DNA of 49,676 nt from Actinomycetota bacterium (GTDB taxonomy: Bacteria; Actinomycetota; Coriobacteriia; Anaerosomatales; Anaerosomataceae): assembly GCA_009668945.1 (NCBI GenBank), contig SBEH01000004.1:107830-157505 (forward strand). The letters run 5' to 3'. Shown here piece after piece: positions 10,401 to 16,826 of the stretch (position 1 is the first letter of the stretch; each line of letters opens with the position of its first letter). A model generated the notes under the pieces. That model saw only the letters and a list, made by a program, of their open reading frames with translations, ran no database searches and was not told the origin of the DNA. A program made the translations under genes and the position numbers.

Positions 10401-10417
10401 CTGCTGTTGCTGCCCAT
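4466..10417 (-). CDS. Giant secreted 15-heme c-type cytochrome with duplicated propeller-like domain
   Basis: Multiheme c-type cytochrome of 1983 residues, exported and probably extracellular, with a likely role in moving electrons outside the cell. A signal peptide covers about 12-43 (basic start, hydrophobic core, AHA-A). A fibronectin type III-like domain follows (about 48-150). Six CxxCH motifs lie at about 175, 198, 250, 312, 374 and 403, and nine more in the C-terminal third (CANCH, CLKCH, CENCH, CYNCH, CVDCH, CFKCH, CTDCH, CGKCH, CTVCH). Between the heme clusters sit two almost identical 479-residue units (about 460-938 and 960-1438). Each has Kelch-like repeated Gly/aromatic strands that suggest a beta-propeller, and ends in a jelly-roll-like segment. 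No transmembrane anchor or sorting signal is visible at the C-terminus. It lies 19 nt behind a membrane-anchored protein gene and is probably cotranscribed with it. The electron-transfer partner is unknown. Confidence 0.9.
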   Translation of the reverse strand: MGSNSSTGVGTMRTHTWTPTRRCAVIALLALAFALTLSVSAHAATPTQPTLSDVFPSGSDQVTLQWLTSTDADGHAITYEIYRAKVPITQSMITPTKSVLVTGPLATVSQTLSGSTWTAVVNADVAGGEVLDSYVWFYVVRAKDTTPAYSTISYAMSPNMHGYRTAPDNTNVDACQRCHKVHDAPSPPGILDRSSWLCYYCHGRADNNASATVGDRSTLHTKTDFYDYGNLPAGGSQHRSAKMVSDNQVCRACHTPHRAPYYFRSPDGTAFEYDPLRSFRMGLRVRTGGTDASPTYTYYSQNSASAESTGFCFACHGSASTNMDYVSVTGYAGTAGDHNAANYATAAHGLSGTTLVRSNDFGATRQNDLPRVQCLACHDKHASSADKLIDYRETGGLSQAALCYKCHSAAGSAAEGTKSVGDTNLAWNKRDVQAQFGKASKHPTAAGSGRWVPASGTIFSQTTQAEFASDTITPAGTLSTALTPGSVQLAQFNPTITPGTASYLFTHFGNAMTFDAYKPGVGWNQDNYDPIDQNTPLTGSTAVEVANKIYITAGNGTNTRWVYTPASAPTADSWAAASNTQNNSSTTNASIAIGSGVAKDAANSYVFYTRGGGNNQLLRWNTATDTWPAAITIQDNGTSISQGQGSAIAFAPGAATGGRLFLVNRNGGTAVNGRLYYLDSPYNKTGNQNFLPNGGGVQLTNSTNNAYSSSMAYFRNAGGTEYLMFIGRNTGNTAFYATVVGSLNGTPAIVGGLTLPYPFGANALADGCDLEWDGVNGGYLYATRGGANTEMYRIAIPATVGSNWGAWTQITGAAANFAAGSSMAFANATPLPYSGPAEYYRTGRLTTGDITPYASATKWGTVTWTERETLPGAVVKVKVEGYNSGTSTWDDLSGGYIDASGIDLSSRSVATYTKIRLNAELYTTDAQKTVTPFLDDWTVTGSWDNFEPGYYVDTPYTSFSQTTQAEFASDTITPAGTLSTALTPGSVQLAQFNPTITPGTASYLFTHFGNAMTFDAYKPGVGWNQDNYDPIDQNTPLTGSTAVEVANKIYITAGNGTNTRWVYTPASAPTADSWAAASNTQNNSSTTNASIAIGSGVAKDAANSYVFYTRGGGNNQLLRWNTATDTWPAAITIQDNGTSISQGQGSAIAFAPGAATGGRLFLVNRNGGTAVNGRLYYLDSPYNKTGNQNFLPNGGGVQLTNSTNNAYSSSMAYFRNAGGTEYLMFIGRNTGNTAFYATVVGSLNGTPAIVGGLTLPYPFGANALADGCDLEWDGVNGGYLYATRGGANTEMYRIAIPATVGSNWGAWTQITGAAANFAAGSSMAFANATPLPYSGPAEYYRTGRLTTGDITPYASATKWGTVTWTERETLPGAVVKVKVEGYNSGTSTWDDLSGGYIDASGIDLSSRSVATYTKIRLNAELYTTDAQKTVTPFLDDWRATSLYPVFVPSGSLTCANCHNVHSVTPGNADETVAANWWNMSRASDPDNTKNPAPSSPTDFCLKCHDSGAPAAAINATTLVPYTAAFSDKSAYAFFPGWDKTTTGVAFKSSGHYAATTANGKALCENCHDPHASDNARLTAWTRPAGVTWAGGFSIAGLRANSAAAATEERLCYNCHGDGTATYPRANGARNVYTDASATYKHAQGTLGTAGSHSDLESASAVAVENGNTTRHSECVDCHDPHAARGTANSVSPVHTQGSSVAGGALNGVVGLTPSFPQHEATPPGTTTPHAGNWSLTGVTLSPIRLKGGSGDFEAYLCFKCHSAAQSTIGTKTYTNQVLEFNPSNFSEHNVLGQTLGLEEAFTVGTTTYTWTKPADNLWLQTGWTSNSQLTCTDCHTGEANADPVTQARGPHGSSVAWIIDPDYPLSYRSATLGSWTTSICGKCHNGTIRGYNFVHSEAGHGTGYNCTVCHVGVPHGWKRPRLMAYDDDPAPYTGTQAAGDGLNGLRPHNVTAPGTRGATGWDTGDCNSGCYADHNYNIAGRWP
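6107..7544. repeat. 1438-bp direct repeat, copy A (inside the cytochrome gene)
   Basis: This unit matches 7607-9044 with an exact 1500-bp offset. Reading both copies line by line, I see no differences over 6107-7456 and four substitutions near 7457, 7475, 7511 and 7523, all silent in the encoded protein. The unit contains no transposase or terminal repeats. It is an in-frame duplication of a protein domain rather than a mobile element. Confidence 0.97.
7607..9044. repeat. 1438-bp direct repeat, copy B (inside the cytochrome gene)
   Basis: Second copy of the unit at 6107-7544. The 62-bp spacer (7545-7606) encodes about 21 residues that link the two protein domains. The 1500-bp period equals 500 codons, so loss or gain of one unit by recombination would keep the reading frame. 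Confidence 0.97.
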
Positions 10418-10436
10418 GTCCGTCGCGCCTTCCCGG

Positions 10437-11171
10437 TCAGATCTGAACAGACTGTATGAACAGAAGGTCCGGCGAGTCGCCCAGAGTGGTCAGGCTCCAC
10501 TCGCCGTTCACGTACCTCATCACGATCGGGATCGTGTGCTCTGAGATGATTCCTGCGTCGGTCCACTGGACCACCGAATAGCCGAAGTACAGCGTGGTTC
10601 CGCCGGCCGAGAAGATGTTCACCGTGCTCGCTGGTTGGGAGGTGAGGATCGTCGGATACGTGTCGGCAAGCTGGTTCGCGAACTGCGTGCCACCCGGCTC
10701 GTCCGGAGGCAGGTAGCCCTTGAGCGCCCCGGCATCGCCGCTCCCGAGCGCGGTGGTGATCGCCGAGACCGCTACGGTCAGGTCGCCTGCATTCGTGGTC
10801 ACGACCTGGCGGGTGTCCGCGAGGTACCTCTGCCAGACGGGGTCCTCCGCAGGGATCTCCGGGTTGACGCCCGGGGCGGCCGGTGTCGTGGCCGCCGTGC
10901 TCTTCTTGGTCGTCTTCTTCGGTGGGGCGACTTCTCCGGTCGCGGCGGTATCGATGAGCGGAGCCGTGGACGCGGCGGTCTCATCAGGGGCGCTGTCGCC
11001 GTCCTGATCCTCGTCGGCGTCCTTGCGGTCGAAGATCGCGGCGATCGGATTGTCCGGTGTGCCGTCCTCTTCCGGAGCGCGGTTCGCGAGCACCGCAACG
11101 CCGCCGCCGATGAGCGCCAGCAGCGCCAACACGGCTACTATCACGCGCCAGTCCTTCAACCTGGACACCAT
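10437..11171 (-). CDS. Membrane-anchored protein of unknown function
   Basis: No family recognised. The product is 244 residues from ATG 11171 (GGAGG just upstream; GTG 11168, the next codon, is an alternative). One N-terminal transmembrane helix (about 9-29, Ile/Val/Ala/Leu-rich) is followed by an acidic then Thr/Lys/Pro-rich linker (about 35-100). A compact extracytoplasmic domain follows (about 108-244) with alternating aromatic strands (YFGYSVVQW, EWSLTTL), which could be an NTF2-like or similar small fold. It ends 19 nt before the giant cytochrome gene and overlaps that gene's ribosome-binding region, so the two are probably cotranscribed. A role in assembling, anchoring or partnering the cytochrome is a guess from position. 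Confidence 0.75.
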   Translation of the reverse strand: MVSRLKDWRVIVAVLALLALIGGGVAVLANRAPEEDGTPDNPIAAIFDRKDADEDQDGDSAPDETAASTAPLIDTAATGEVAPPKKTTKKSTAATTPAAPGVNPEIPAEDPVWQRYLADTRQVVTTNAGDLTVAVSAITTALGSGDAGALKGYLPPDEPGGTQFANQLADTYPTILTSQPASTVNIFSAGGTTLYFGYSVVQWTDAGIISEHTIPIVMRYVNGEWSLTTLGDSPDLLFIQSVQI

Positions 11172-11340
11172 GCACCTCCGGAGAGACTCGTCCACTTCCA
11201 CCTATCGTCACGCGCGCGTACTAACAACAGTGCTGCAGCGCACACTTCATCAAGATTCTTGCCGGGTCCCGCGCTTGTCCTCGCGAAACTACCGCTCGTC
11301 ACCGCACTTTCCGACGAACGGTTGCCGGTTGAGCGGGCGG

Positions 11341-11369
11341 TTGCGCACCGTCTCCCCGCGTGCTAACCT
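11341..11369 (+). promoter_or_regulatory. Candidate promoter of the initiator tRNA gene
   Basis: TTGCGC (11341-11346), a 17-nt spacer and TAACCT (11364-11369) resemble -35 and -10 boxes. They predict a start about 5 nt before the tRNA at 11381. The surrounding stretch 11172-11340 contains no gene I can support; it must also hold the divergent promoter for the minus-strand gene starting at 11171. Confidence 0.5.
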
Positions 11370-11380
11370 AACGCTCCCAT

Positions 11381-11456
<76 letters not shown>

Positions 11457-11464
11457 ACGAATCC

Positions 11465-11496
11465 GCAGGTCCGAGGCTCAAAGGCTTCGGGCCTGC
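11465..11496 (+). terminator. Terminator hairpin after tRNA-fMet
   Basis: A 14-bp stem with two G-U pairs (11465-11478 with 11483-11496) and a CAAA loop, followed by TCCGTTTCC. It starts 9 nt after the tRNA CCA. The T tract is poor, as usual in GC-rich genomes. Confidence 0.65.
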
Positions 11497-11645
11497 TCCG
11501 TTTCCGGCGGCCACTTCCATCCGTCTGCCAGCGCGGGTGGCGACCGCTCGTCGTGCGATCTCAACCGTTTGTGTGCGCAATCACCGACTGGGTATGTAGC
11601 GTTCGACACAATCTGTGCGTGCTCGACCCAAGCGGAGGACTCGCG

Positions 11646-12065
11646 ATGAGCATGCTCGGAGTGATGGTCGGCGCCACATGCGCTCTATACGGGATGGAGA
11701 TGGACTTCGTCCACCGTCCCGTCGTAGGGCGCGACAACTGCTGCCTGGTGAAGTGGACCGAGGGCTCCATCACCCGCATCTGCTGGTCCGAGGGGGATCC
11801 GGATCGTCTTGAGTTCCAGGTGCGCATCCACTTGCCCGGGGGATTGTCCCTGGATGATCGCGAGCGGCTGGTGGCGCTGCTCGATGTCGTTTCGCCCAGC
11901 GGTGAGGACGCTTTGCCGGTCGATCGCACCGCGCGATTGGACGGTGACGACCTCATCGTAGAGTCGACTATCCCCATCCAGGACGCGTCATACGTAGGCG
12001 AGGTGGAGCAGGCCTACATGCAGGTACTCCAGGACGTCATGACCATCGAAAACTCGCTGCACTGA
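11646..12065 (+). CDS. Hypothetical protein, possibly YbjN-like
   Basis: 139 residues from ATG 11646, with GGAGGA about 6 nt upstream. There is no signal peptide or transmembrane helix. The alternation of short strands and the C-terminal helix, with strands around residues 55-65 and 100-110, recall small YbjN/chaperone-like sensory folds, but I see no diagnostic motif. It stands alone between the tRNA and the hydrogenase operon. The frame is coding-like, with GC-rich third positions and no overlap with another gene. Function unknown. Confidence 0.7.
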   Translation: MSMLGVMVGATCALYGMEMDFVHRPVVGRDNCCLVKWTEGSITRICWSEGDPDRLEFQVRIHLPGGLSLDDRERLVALLDVVSPSGEDALPVDRTARLDGDDLIVESTIPIQDASYVGEVEQAYMQVLQDVMTIENSLH

Positions 12066-12123
12066 GATTCCTCCGGGTCGAGGCAGGAATCGGGCCGCCG
12101 ACTTCGTATCGTTCAGTTACAAA

Positions 12124-12159
12124 TTGGGTATTGCCAAACAACTCGTCAGCGGCGACTAT
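12124..12159 (+). promoter_or_regulatory. Candidate promoter/operator of the hydrogenase operon
   Basis: TTGCCA (12131-12136), a 17-nt spacer and GACTAT (12154-12159) form a moderate promoter 52 nt before the hydB start. The -35 box overlaps an inverted repeat, TTGG (12124-12127) and CCAA (12134-12137) around a 6-nt centre, a possible regulator site. No known regulator consensus was matched. Confidence 0.35.
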
Positions 12160-12210
12160 CTGAACACTGTGCCGCCCTAGATTGCCCGTATTCCCGTGAG
12201 GGGGGACGCC

Positions 12211-13245
12211 ATGGGTTACCTCTACCTGGAGGAGAAGGACTTCGCGGCGTTTGTCGATGCGCTGATCGCGGCCAAGCGCGTGGTCGGCCCGACTGCGAAG
12301 CGCAACAAGTTCGTCTACGAGCAACTCGCCTCGGCAGACGAACTCCGCCTGGACTTCGATGTGACCATCCTGCCGCCGAAGAAGGTCTTCTTCCCGCCCG
12401 CGCAGGACATCGTTCGCTTCGGAGAGCAGGCGATCGAGGGCTGCATCGCGCCGGTCGACACGGTGCTGCTCGGCGTTCACTTCTACGACGTCAAGGGCAT
12501 CGACATGACCGACTACCTCTTCCGCGAGCGCAAGGAGGACTGGAACTACCTTGCGCAGCGAGAGGCCACCACGGTCGTCGCCTCCAACATCCAGGCCATC
12601 TCGCCACGGGCCTTCTGGGATTCGGTCGGCGCCGAGGTCAAGCCGAAGGGGCACGACGCCTTCCTGACGAAGCTTGCCGGCGGCTGTGTCCTCGAGACGC
12701 TTACACCGAAAGGCGAGGCGCTCGCCGCATTCGGCGCGTTCCGCGATGCGACTGCAGACGAGATCAACGCGGCCCAGCAGACCAACGACTCGGTCATGGG
12801 CCAGTGTTCCGAGAAGCTCGGGTACACGAGCGAGGCGATCGCCGCGAAGGTCCGCGATTCCTTCGACAACGAGGAGTTGTGGGACGAGCTCGCGATGGAC
12901 TGCTTCAGCTGCGGATCGTGCAACACCGTATGCCCCACGTGTTACTGCTTCGACGTCAAGGACGCGTGGAACCTCAACCAGGTCTCGGGCTCGCGCACCA
13001 GGTACTGGGACGCGTGTCTGACACGCGAGTTCGCCGCAGTGACTATGGCCGGTGGCGACAAGGAGAACTTCCGGGAGCGTCACCAGTCCCGGTTCCGTCA
13101 CCGGTTTATGCGCAAGACTGCATACCTCAACGAGAAGCTCGGCGGTCCCGCCTGCACCGGATGCGGCCGCTGCTCGCAGGCGTGCACCGTGAACATCGCG
13201 GACCCGGTCAGAGTCATCACGGCGATCATGGAGGTGGGATCATGA
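12211..13245 (+). CDS. hydB: Sulfhydrogenase beta subunit, 4Fe-4S dicluster protein
   Basis: Iron-sulfur subunit of a four-subunit cytoplasmic group 3b [NiFe] hydrogenase (sulfhydrogenase). It relays electrons between the hydrogenase module and the flavin subunit. It is 344 residues from ATG 12211 (GAGGGGGG upstream). The C-terminal region carries two ferredoxin-type clusters: CFSCGSCNTVCP with nearby CYC (about 231-245), and CTGCGRCSQACT (about 316-327). The N-terminal part matches the HydB/AsrA-like domain that precedes these clusters. It is the first gene of hydBGDA, and the next gene overlaps its stop (ATGA). An AsrA sulfite-reductase subunit is the main alternative, but the downstream hydrogenase subunits settle the assignment. 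Confidence 0.92.
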   Translation: MGYLYLEEKDFAAFVDALIAAKRVVGPTAKRNKFVYEQLASADELRLDFDVTILPPKKVFFPPAQDIVRFGEQAIEGCIAPVDTVLLGVHFYDVKGIDMTDYLFRERKEDWNYLAQREATTVVASNIQAISPRAFWDSVGAEVKPKGHDAFLTKLAGGCVLETLTPKGEALAAFGAFRDATADEINAAQQTNDSVMGQCSEKLGYTSEAIAAKVRDSFDNEELWDELAMDCFSCGSCNTVCPTCYCFDVKDAWNLNQVSGSRTRYWDACLTREFAAVTMAGGDKENFRERHQSRFRHRFMRKTAYLNEKLGGPACTGCGRCSQACTVNIADPVRVITAIMEVGS

Positions 13246-14084
13246 GCGACGATTTGCGCGCCGCGCACGAGAACATCTTCCTGCCCCGTGAGGCGAGGAT
13301 CCTGCACACCGCGCGCCCGACTGCGAGTGAGAAGCACTTCACGCTCCAGATGGCCGACGGCGAGCCGCTCGACTACGTGCCCGGCCAGATCCTGGAGGTC
13401 GGCGTGATGGGCTATGGCGAGATCCCGATCGGACTCGCGAGCTCGCCTACGCGCAAGGGGAGCTTCGACATCGTCGTCCGCACCGTCGGGCGGGTGTCGA
13501 CCGCCATCAACTCCAAGGAAGTCGGCGATTCGCTGTGGGTGCGCGGACCGCTCGGCCACGGCTTCGACCTCGACTCGCTCAAGGGCCAGGATGTCCTCAT
13601 CGTCGCCGGCGGCATCGGCCTGTGCCCGACCCGGAGTCTGATCCAGTACATCCTGGACCGTCGGGACGAGTTCGGCCGGTTCCTGCTCTTCTACGGCGCC
13701 CGTGATCCGCTGCAGCTCCTGTTCACCGAAGACCGCGTTGAGTGGCGCGCCTCGAAGGAGATCGACTACCACGAGACCGTCGACCGCGCGGACGTCACCT
13801 GGACGGGCAACGTCGGCGTCATTACCACGCTCTTCCACAAGACCACGCATCTAGACCCCAACACCCGGGTCGTCATCTGCGGCCCGCCGGTCATGTTCGA
13901 GTTCGTGATCAAGGAGCTCGACCAGCTCGGGATCGCCCGCGAGAACATATTCGTGGACCTCGAGCGGCGGATGAAGTGTGGTGTCGGCAAGTGCGGGCAC
14001 TGTCAGATCAACGACAAGTACTGCTGCATCGATGGACCGGTGTTCACCTTCGCCGCCATCCAGGAACTCGAGGAGGCGATATAG
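13242..14084 (+). CDS. hydG: Sulfhydrogenase gamma subunit, FAD/NAD(P)-binding reductase
   Basis: Diaphorase subunit that exchanges electrons with NAD(P)H, 280 residues. It has an FAD-binding ferredoxin-reductase barrel (about 15-95, with IGLASSP as the flavin motif) and an NAD(P)-binding Rossmann part starting at VLIVAGGIGLCPTRS (about 111-125). ICGPPVMFEF lies at about 210-219. A C-terminal [2Fe-2S] site has Cys in KCGVGKCGHC and a following CC. This is the architecture of HydG and of dihydroorotate-dehydrogenase electron-transfer subunits. The ATG overlaps the hydB stop, so translation is coupled. The preference for NADP or NAD cannot be read from sequence alone. Confidence 0.92.
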   Translation: MSDDLRAAHENIFLPREARILHTARPTASEKHFTLQMADGEPLDYVPGQILEVGVMGYGEIPIGLASSPTRKGSFDIVVRTVGRVSTAINSKEVGDSLWVRGPLGHGFDLDSLKGQDVLIVAGGIGLCPTRSLIQYILDRRDEFGRFLLFYGARDPLQLLFTEDRVEWRASKEIDYHETVDRADVTWTGNVGVITTLFHKTTHLDPNTRVVICGPPVMFEFVIKELDQLGIARENIFVDLERRMKCGVGKCGHCQINDKYCCIDGPVFTFAAIQELEEAI

Positions 14085-14828
14085 GTGGCAAAGCCAAAGA
14101 TCGCATTCTTCGATTTCGCGAGCTGCGAGGGCTGTCAGATAGAGTTCACCAACTTCGGTGACGCTGCCACGCTCGAGCTGCTCAACCACGTGGAGATCGT
14201 CGAGTTCCGCGAGGCGATGACGGAGACCACCACAGGCCGCATCGACATCGCGCTGATCGAGGGAAGCTTCACCCGCGAGGCCGACCGGGTCCGCCTGCAG
14301 CAGATCCGCCACCGCGCGAAGTACGTCATCGCATACGGCGCGTGCGCGTGCACCGGCGGCATCAACGCGCTCAAGAACCACCAGGACGACTTCGCCGAAT
14401 ACGTGTACGGTGGCGACGCCCGCATGCCACACCTGCGCAGCGGCACCGCGCAGCCGATCTCCGCGGCCATCAAGGTCGACTACGAGGTCAAGGGCTGCCC
14501 GATGAGCAAGGACGAGCTGCTGCTGGTGATCTCGAACCTGCTCCACGGGACCGAGCACGTCATCCCCACCTACCCGGTGTGCGTGGAGTGCAAGCGGCGG
14601 GAGACGATCTGCCGCTACGACGAGGGCGACCACTGCATGGGACAAGTCGCGCGCGCCGGTTGCGGCGCTCCTTGCCCGGCCGACGGCATCCCGTGCGAGG
14701 CGTGTCGCGGGTTCGTGGACGACGCCAATCTGCCCGCGCTCGAGAAGGTTTTGATGGAGCGCGCGGGGTTCAGCCAGAAGCGCGCCGTCGGCAAGTCCCG
14801 CATGTTCACCGCCAACCTGAGGAGCTGA
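14085..14828 (+). CDS. hydD: Sulfhydrogenase delta subunit, [NiFe] hydrogenase small subunit
   Basis: Small subunit, 247 residues, that carries electrons from the NiFe site through iron-sulfur clusters. The proximal-cluster motif is at the N-terminus (FASCEGCQ, about 11-18), with the later Cys in GACACTGG (about 86-93) and GCPM. Further Cys-rich segments (VCVECKR, ICRYDEGDHCMGQ, GCGAPCPADGIPCEAC) supply medial and distal clusters, as in group 3 enzymes. It starts with GTG directly after the hydG stop with no gap, with GAGGAGG overlapping the end of hydG. Confidence 0.93.
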   Translation: MAKPKIAFFDFASCEGCQIEFTNFGDAATLELLNHVEIVEFREAMTETTTGRIDIALIEGSFTREADRVRLQQIRHRAKYVIAYGACACTGGINALKNHQDDFAEYVYGGDARMPHLRSGTAQPISAAIKVDYEVKGCPMSKDELLLVISNLLHGTEHVIPTYPVCVECKRRETICRYDEGDHCMGQVARAGCGAPCPADGIPCEACRGFVDDANLPALEKVLMERAGFSQKRAVGKSRMFTANLRS

Positions 14829-14835
14829 CGGCGAT

Positions 14836-16152
14836 ATGCAGCGAAACGTCAACATCGACGTCCACCACCTGACCCGCGTCGAGGGTCATGGCAACATCGT
14901 CGTGAACGTCACGGACGGCGTGATCGAGAAGTGCGAGTGGCAGGTACCCGAAGCTCCGCGGTTCTTCGAGGCGATGGTGCGCGGCCGTCACTACACCGAG
15001 GTCGCGCGGATCACGAGCCGCATCTGCGGCATCTGCTCGGTCGGTCATACGCTCGCGTCGGTGAAGGCCACGGAGGCGGCGCTCGGCATCGAAGTGACTC
15101 CGCAGACCAAGAAGCTGCGCACTCTCCTGAAGCACGCCGAGAACTTCGACAGCCACGTGCTGCACGTCTACGTCCTCGTCGCGCCCGACCTGCTCGGTGC
15201 GCAGTCGGCGTTCGCGCTCGTGCCCACGCACGGTGAGGTCGTCGCCCGCGCGCTGCGTCTCAAGCGCCTCGGCCACGAGTGGGGCTCGCTCATTGGCGGA
15301 CGCACCACGCACCCGACGACCGTCGTCCCCGGCGGCTTCTCGAAGCTGCCGACGGTAGCCGAGCTGAAGGCCCTGCGCGAGAAGATCGTGGCAGCGGTGC
15401 CCGATCTCACCGCGACGCTCGAGACTGTAGCCGCGCTCGCGCCGGCCATTCCGGCGTTCGACCGTCCGACCGAGTACATGGCGGTCTCCTCGGATGACGA
15501 GTACGGCATGTACGACGGCTACGTGCAGACGATTCTGTCGGACGGCGACCGGGCGAAGTACGCGGTTGCCGACTACCGCAGCTGCACCAACGAGTACGTC
15601 GCGCCGCAGTCGACCGCGAAGTTCTGTCGGAACCGCCTCGACAGCTATGCCGCCGGCGCACTCGCGCGGTTCAACGTCAACTACGACCAGTTGCATCCCG
15701 AGGCCAAGAAGGTTGCGGAATCCCTCGGTATGCAGCCGATATGCACGAATCCGTATATGAACTCGGTGGCCCAGGTCGTAGAGGTCGTGCACTCGGCCTA
15801 CGAGGGCCTGCGTCTGCTGGACGAACTGATCGCTGAAGGAATCAAGGACGAGGGACTCGTCGCGCCGACGAAGTACGCGACCGGCGCCTCGGCGGTCGAG
15901 GTGCCTCGCGGCATCCTCTTCCACGAGTACACCTACGACGCCGACGGCTTCTGCACCGGCGCCGACTGCATCATCCCCACGGGCCAGAACCACGCGAACA
16001 TCCAGCGTGACTTCGATGCGCTCCTCCCGGGACTGCTTGCCTCCGAGAAGTCTGAGGACGAGATGCGGCTGGCATTCGAGATGCTGGTCCGCGCGTACGA
16101 CCCGTGCATCTCCTGCTCGACGCACTACGTGGACGTGACCTTCGTCCGCTGA
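14836..16152 (+). CDS. hydA: Sulfhydrogenase alpha subunit, [NiFe] hydrogenase large subunit
   Basis: Catalytic subunit, 438 residues, that oxidises H2 or reduces protons (and possibly sulfur) at the NiFe(CN)2CO site. Both nickel-binding motifs are intact: RICGICSVGH near residues 60-69 and DPCISCSTH at about 422-430. An eight-residue tail (YVDVTFVR) follows the final His and should be removed by a maturation protease, whose gene lies next. The Cys ligands are ordinary cysteines, not selenocysteine. Size, gene order B-G-D-A and the motif set point to group 3b. Direction in vivo is probably H2 evolution from NAD(P)H during amino acid fermentation (inference). Confidence 0.95.
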   Translation: MQRNVNIDVHHLTRVEGHGNIVVNVTDGVIEKCEWQVPEAPRFFEAMVRGRHYTEVARITSRICGICSVGHTLASVKATEAALGIEVTPQTKKLRTLLKHAENFDSHVLHVYVLVAPDLLGAQSAFALVPTHGEVVARALRLKRLGHEWGSLIGGRTTHPTTVVPGGFSKLPTVAELKALREKIVAAVPDLTATLETVAALAPAIPAFDRPTEYMAVSSDDEYGMYDGYVQTILSDGDRAKYAVADYRSCTNEYVAPQSTAKFCRNRLDSYAAGALARFNVNYDQLHPEAKKVAESLGMQPICTNPYMNSVAQVVEVVHSAYEGLRLLDELIAEGIKDEGLVAPTKYATGASAVEVPRGILFHEYTYDADGFCTGADCIIPTGQNHANIQRDFDALLPGLLASEKSEDEMRLAFEMLVRAYDPCISCSTHYVDVTFVR

Positions 16153-16169
16153 GCGCGGAGTGTGTGAAT

Positions 16170-16204
16170 CGCGCCCGTCTGCGCCTCGCGCGCGGGCGGG
16201 CGCG
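16170..16204 (+). terminator. Hairpin between hydA and the maturation protease gene
   Basis: An 8-bp perfect stem (CGCGCCCG, 16170-16177, with 16197-16204) and a 19-nt loop, with a weak TTCTC tail. It lies in the 93-nt gap before the protease gene and may attenuate or stabilise the hydrogenase transcript rather than end it. Confidence 0.35.
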
Positions 16205-16245
16205 TTCTCGCAGAGTGAGTGCGCGCGGCATCCGGGAGGAATCGA

Positions 16246-16707
16246 GTGCGGTACCTGATCGGCATCGGCAACTACACGGGTTTCGACGACTCGATCGGCC
16301 TACGCGTGGCCGAAGTTGTCGGCGAGGCGGGGCTGGACGTCGGCTTCAGGGCGATCGACCTCGGTGGCAACATACTCGATCTGCTGCACTACATCGGGGA
16401 AGACGCGGAGCAGGTGCTGATCGTCGACTCGGCGCGCATGGGTCTCGAGCCCGGCGCGCATGCGTTCTTCGCGCCGGACGCCGTTGAGACGCGCAAGGAG
16501 CTCGCCGGATTCAGCTCGCACGAAGGCGACCTCGTGAAGGTGCTGGAATTTGCGGCTGCGCTCGGCGGACCGCTCGCGCCGATCACGATCCTCGGCATCG
16601 AGCCCGACGAGATCCGGGCCGAGGTCGGCCTGTCGGCGACACTCGAGCGCCGGATGGACGAGTACGTGGCAGCGGCTGTCGCATTCTTCGGCGAGTCGCA
16701 GGCGTGA
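16246..16707 (+). CDS. [NiFe] hydrogenase maturation protease (M52 family)
   Basis: Endopeptidase, 153 residues, that removes the C-terminal tail of the hydrogenase large subunit after nickel insertion. The N-terminal family motif is present as GIGNYTGFDDSIG (about 6-18), and an acidic metal ligand region reads IVDSARMGLEPG (about 60-71). A His in SSHEG near residue 95 matches the third metal ligand of HybD-like proteases. The start is GTG 16246 with GGGAGGA 6 nt upstream; a longer in-frame extension to 16219 lacks a ribosome site. The position directly after hydA indicates the substrate. Confidence 0.88.
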   Translation: MRYLIGIGNYTGFDDSIGLRVAEVVGEAGLDVGFRAIDLGGNILDLLHYIGEDAEQVLIVDSARMGLEPGAHAFFAPDAVETRKELAGFSSHEGDLVKVLEFAAALGGPLAPITILGIEPDEIRAEVGLSATLERRMDEYVAAAVAFFGESQA

Positions 16708-16826
16708 CCGGGCTGTTCGCCCGTCACGTACTGATTGCGACGCAGGTATGGCTAATCGCGGTCCGAGTGCCATACTATGCGCTACCACCAGGATAGCGAC
16801 TGCTATCGACGACTAAGGGGGTAGGC

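Noticed and set aside
8897-10459. Long open frame on the plus strand (520 codons) opposite the cytochrome gene
   Set aside because: It mirrors the codon bias of the minus-strand gene, is Arg/Val-rich without domains, and the opposite frame has a signal peptide and heme motifs. Similar antisense frames at 4193-5935, 14806-16125, 19323-20942, 37862-39625 and 46265-47614 were rejected for the same reason.
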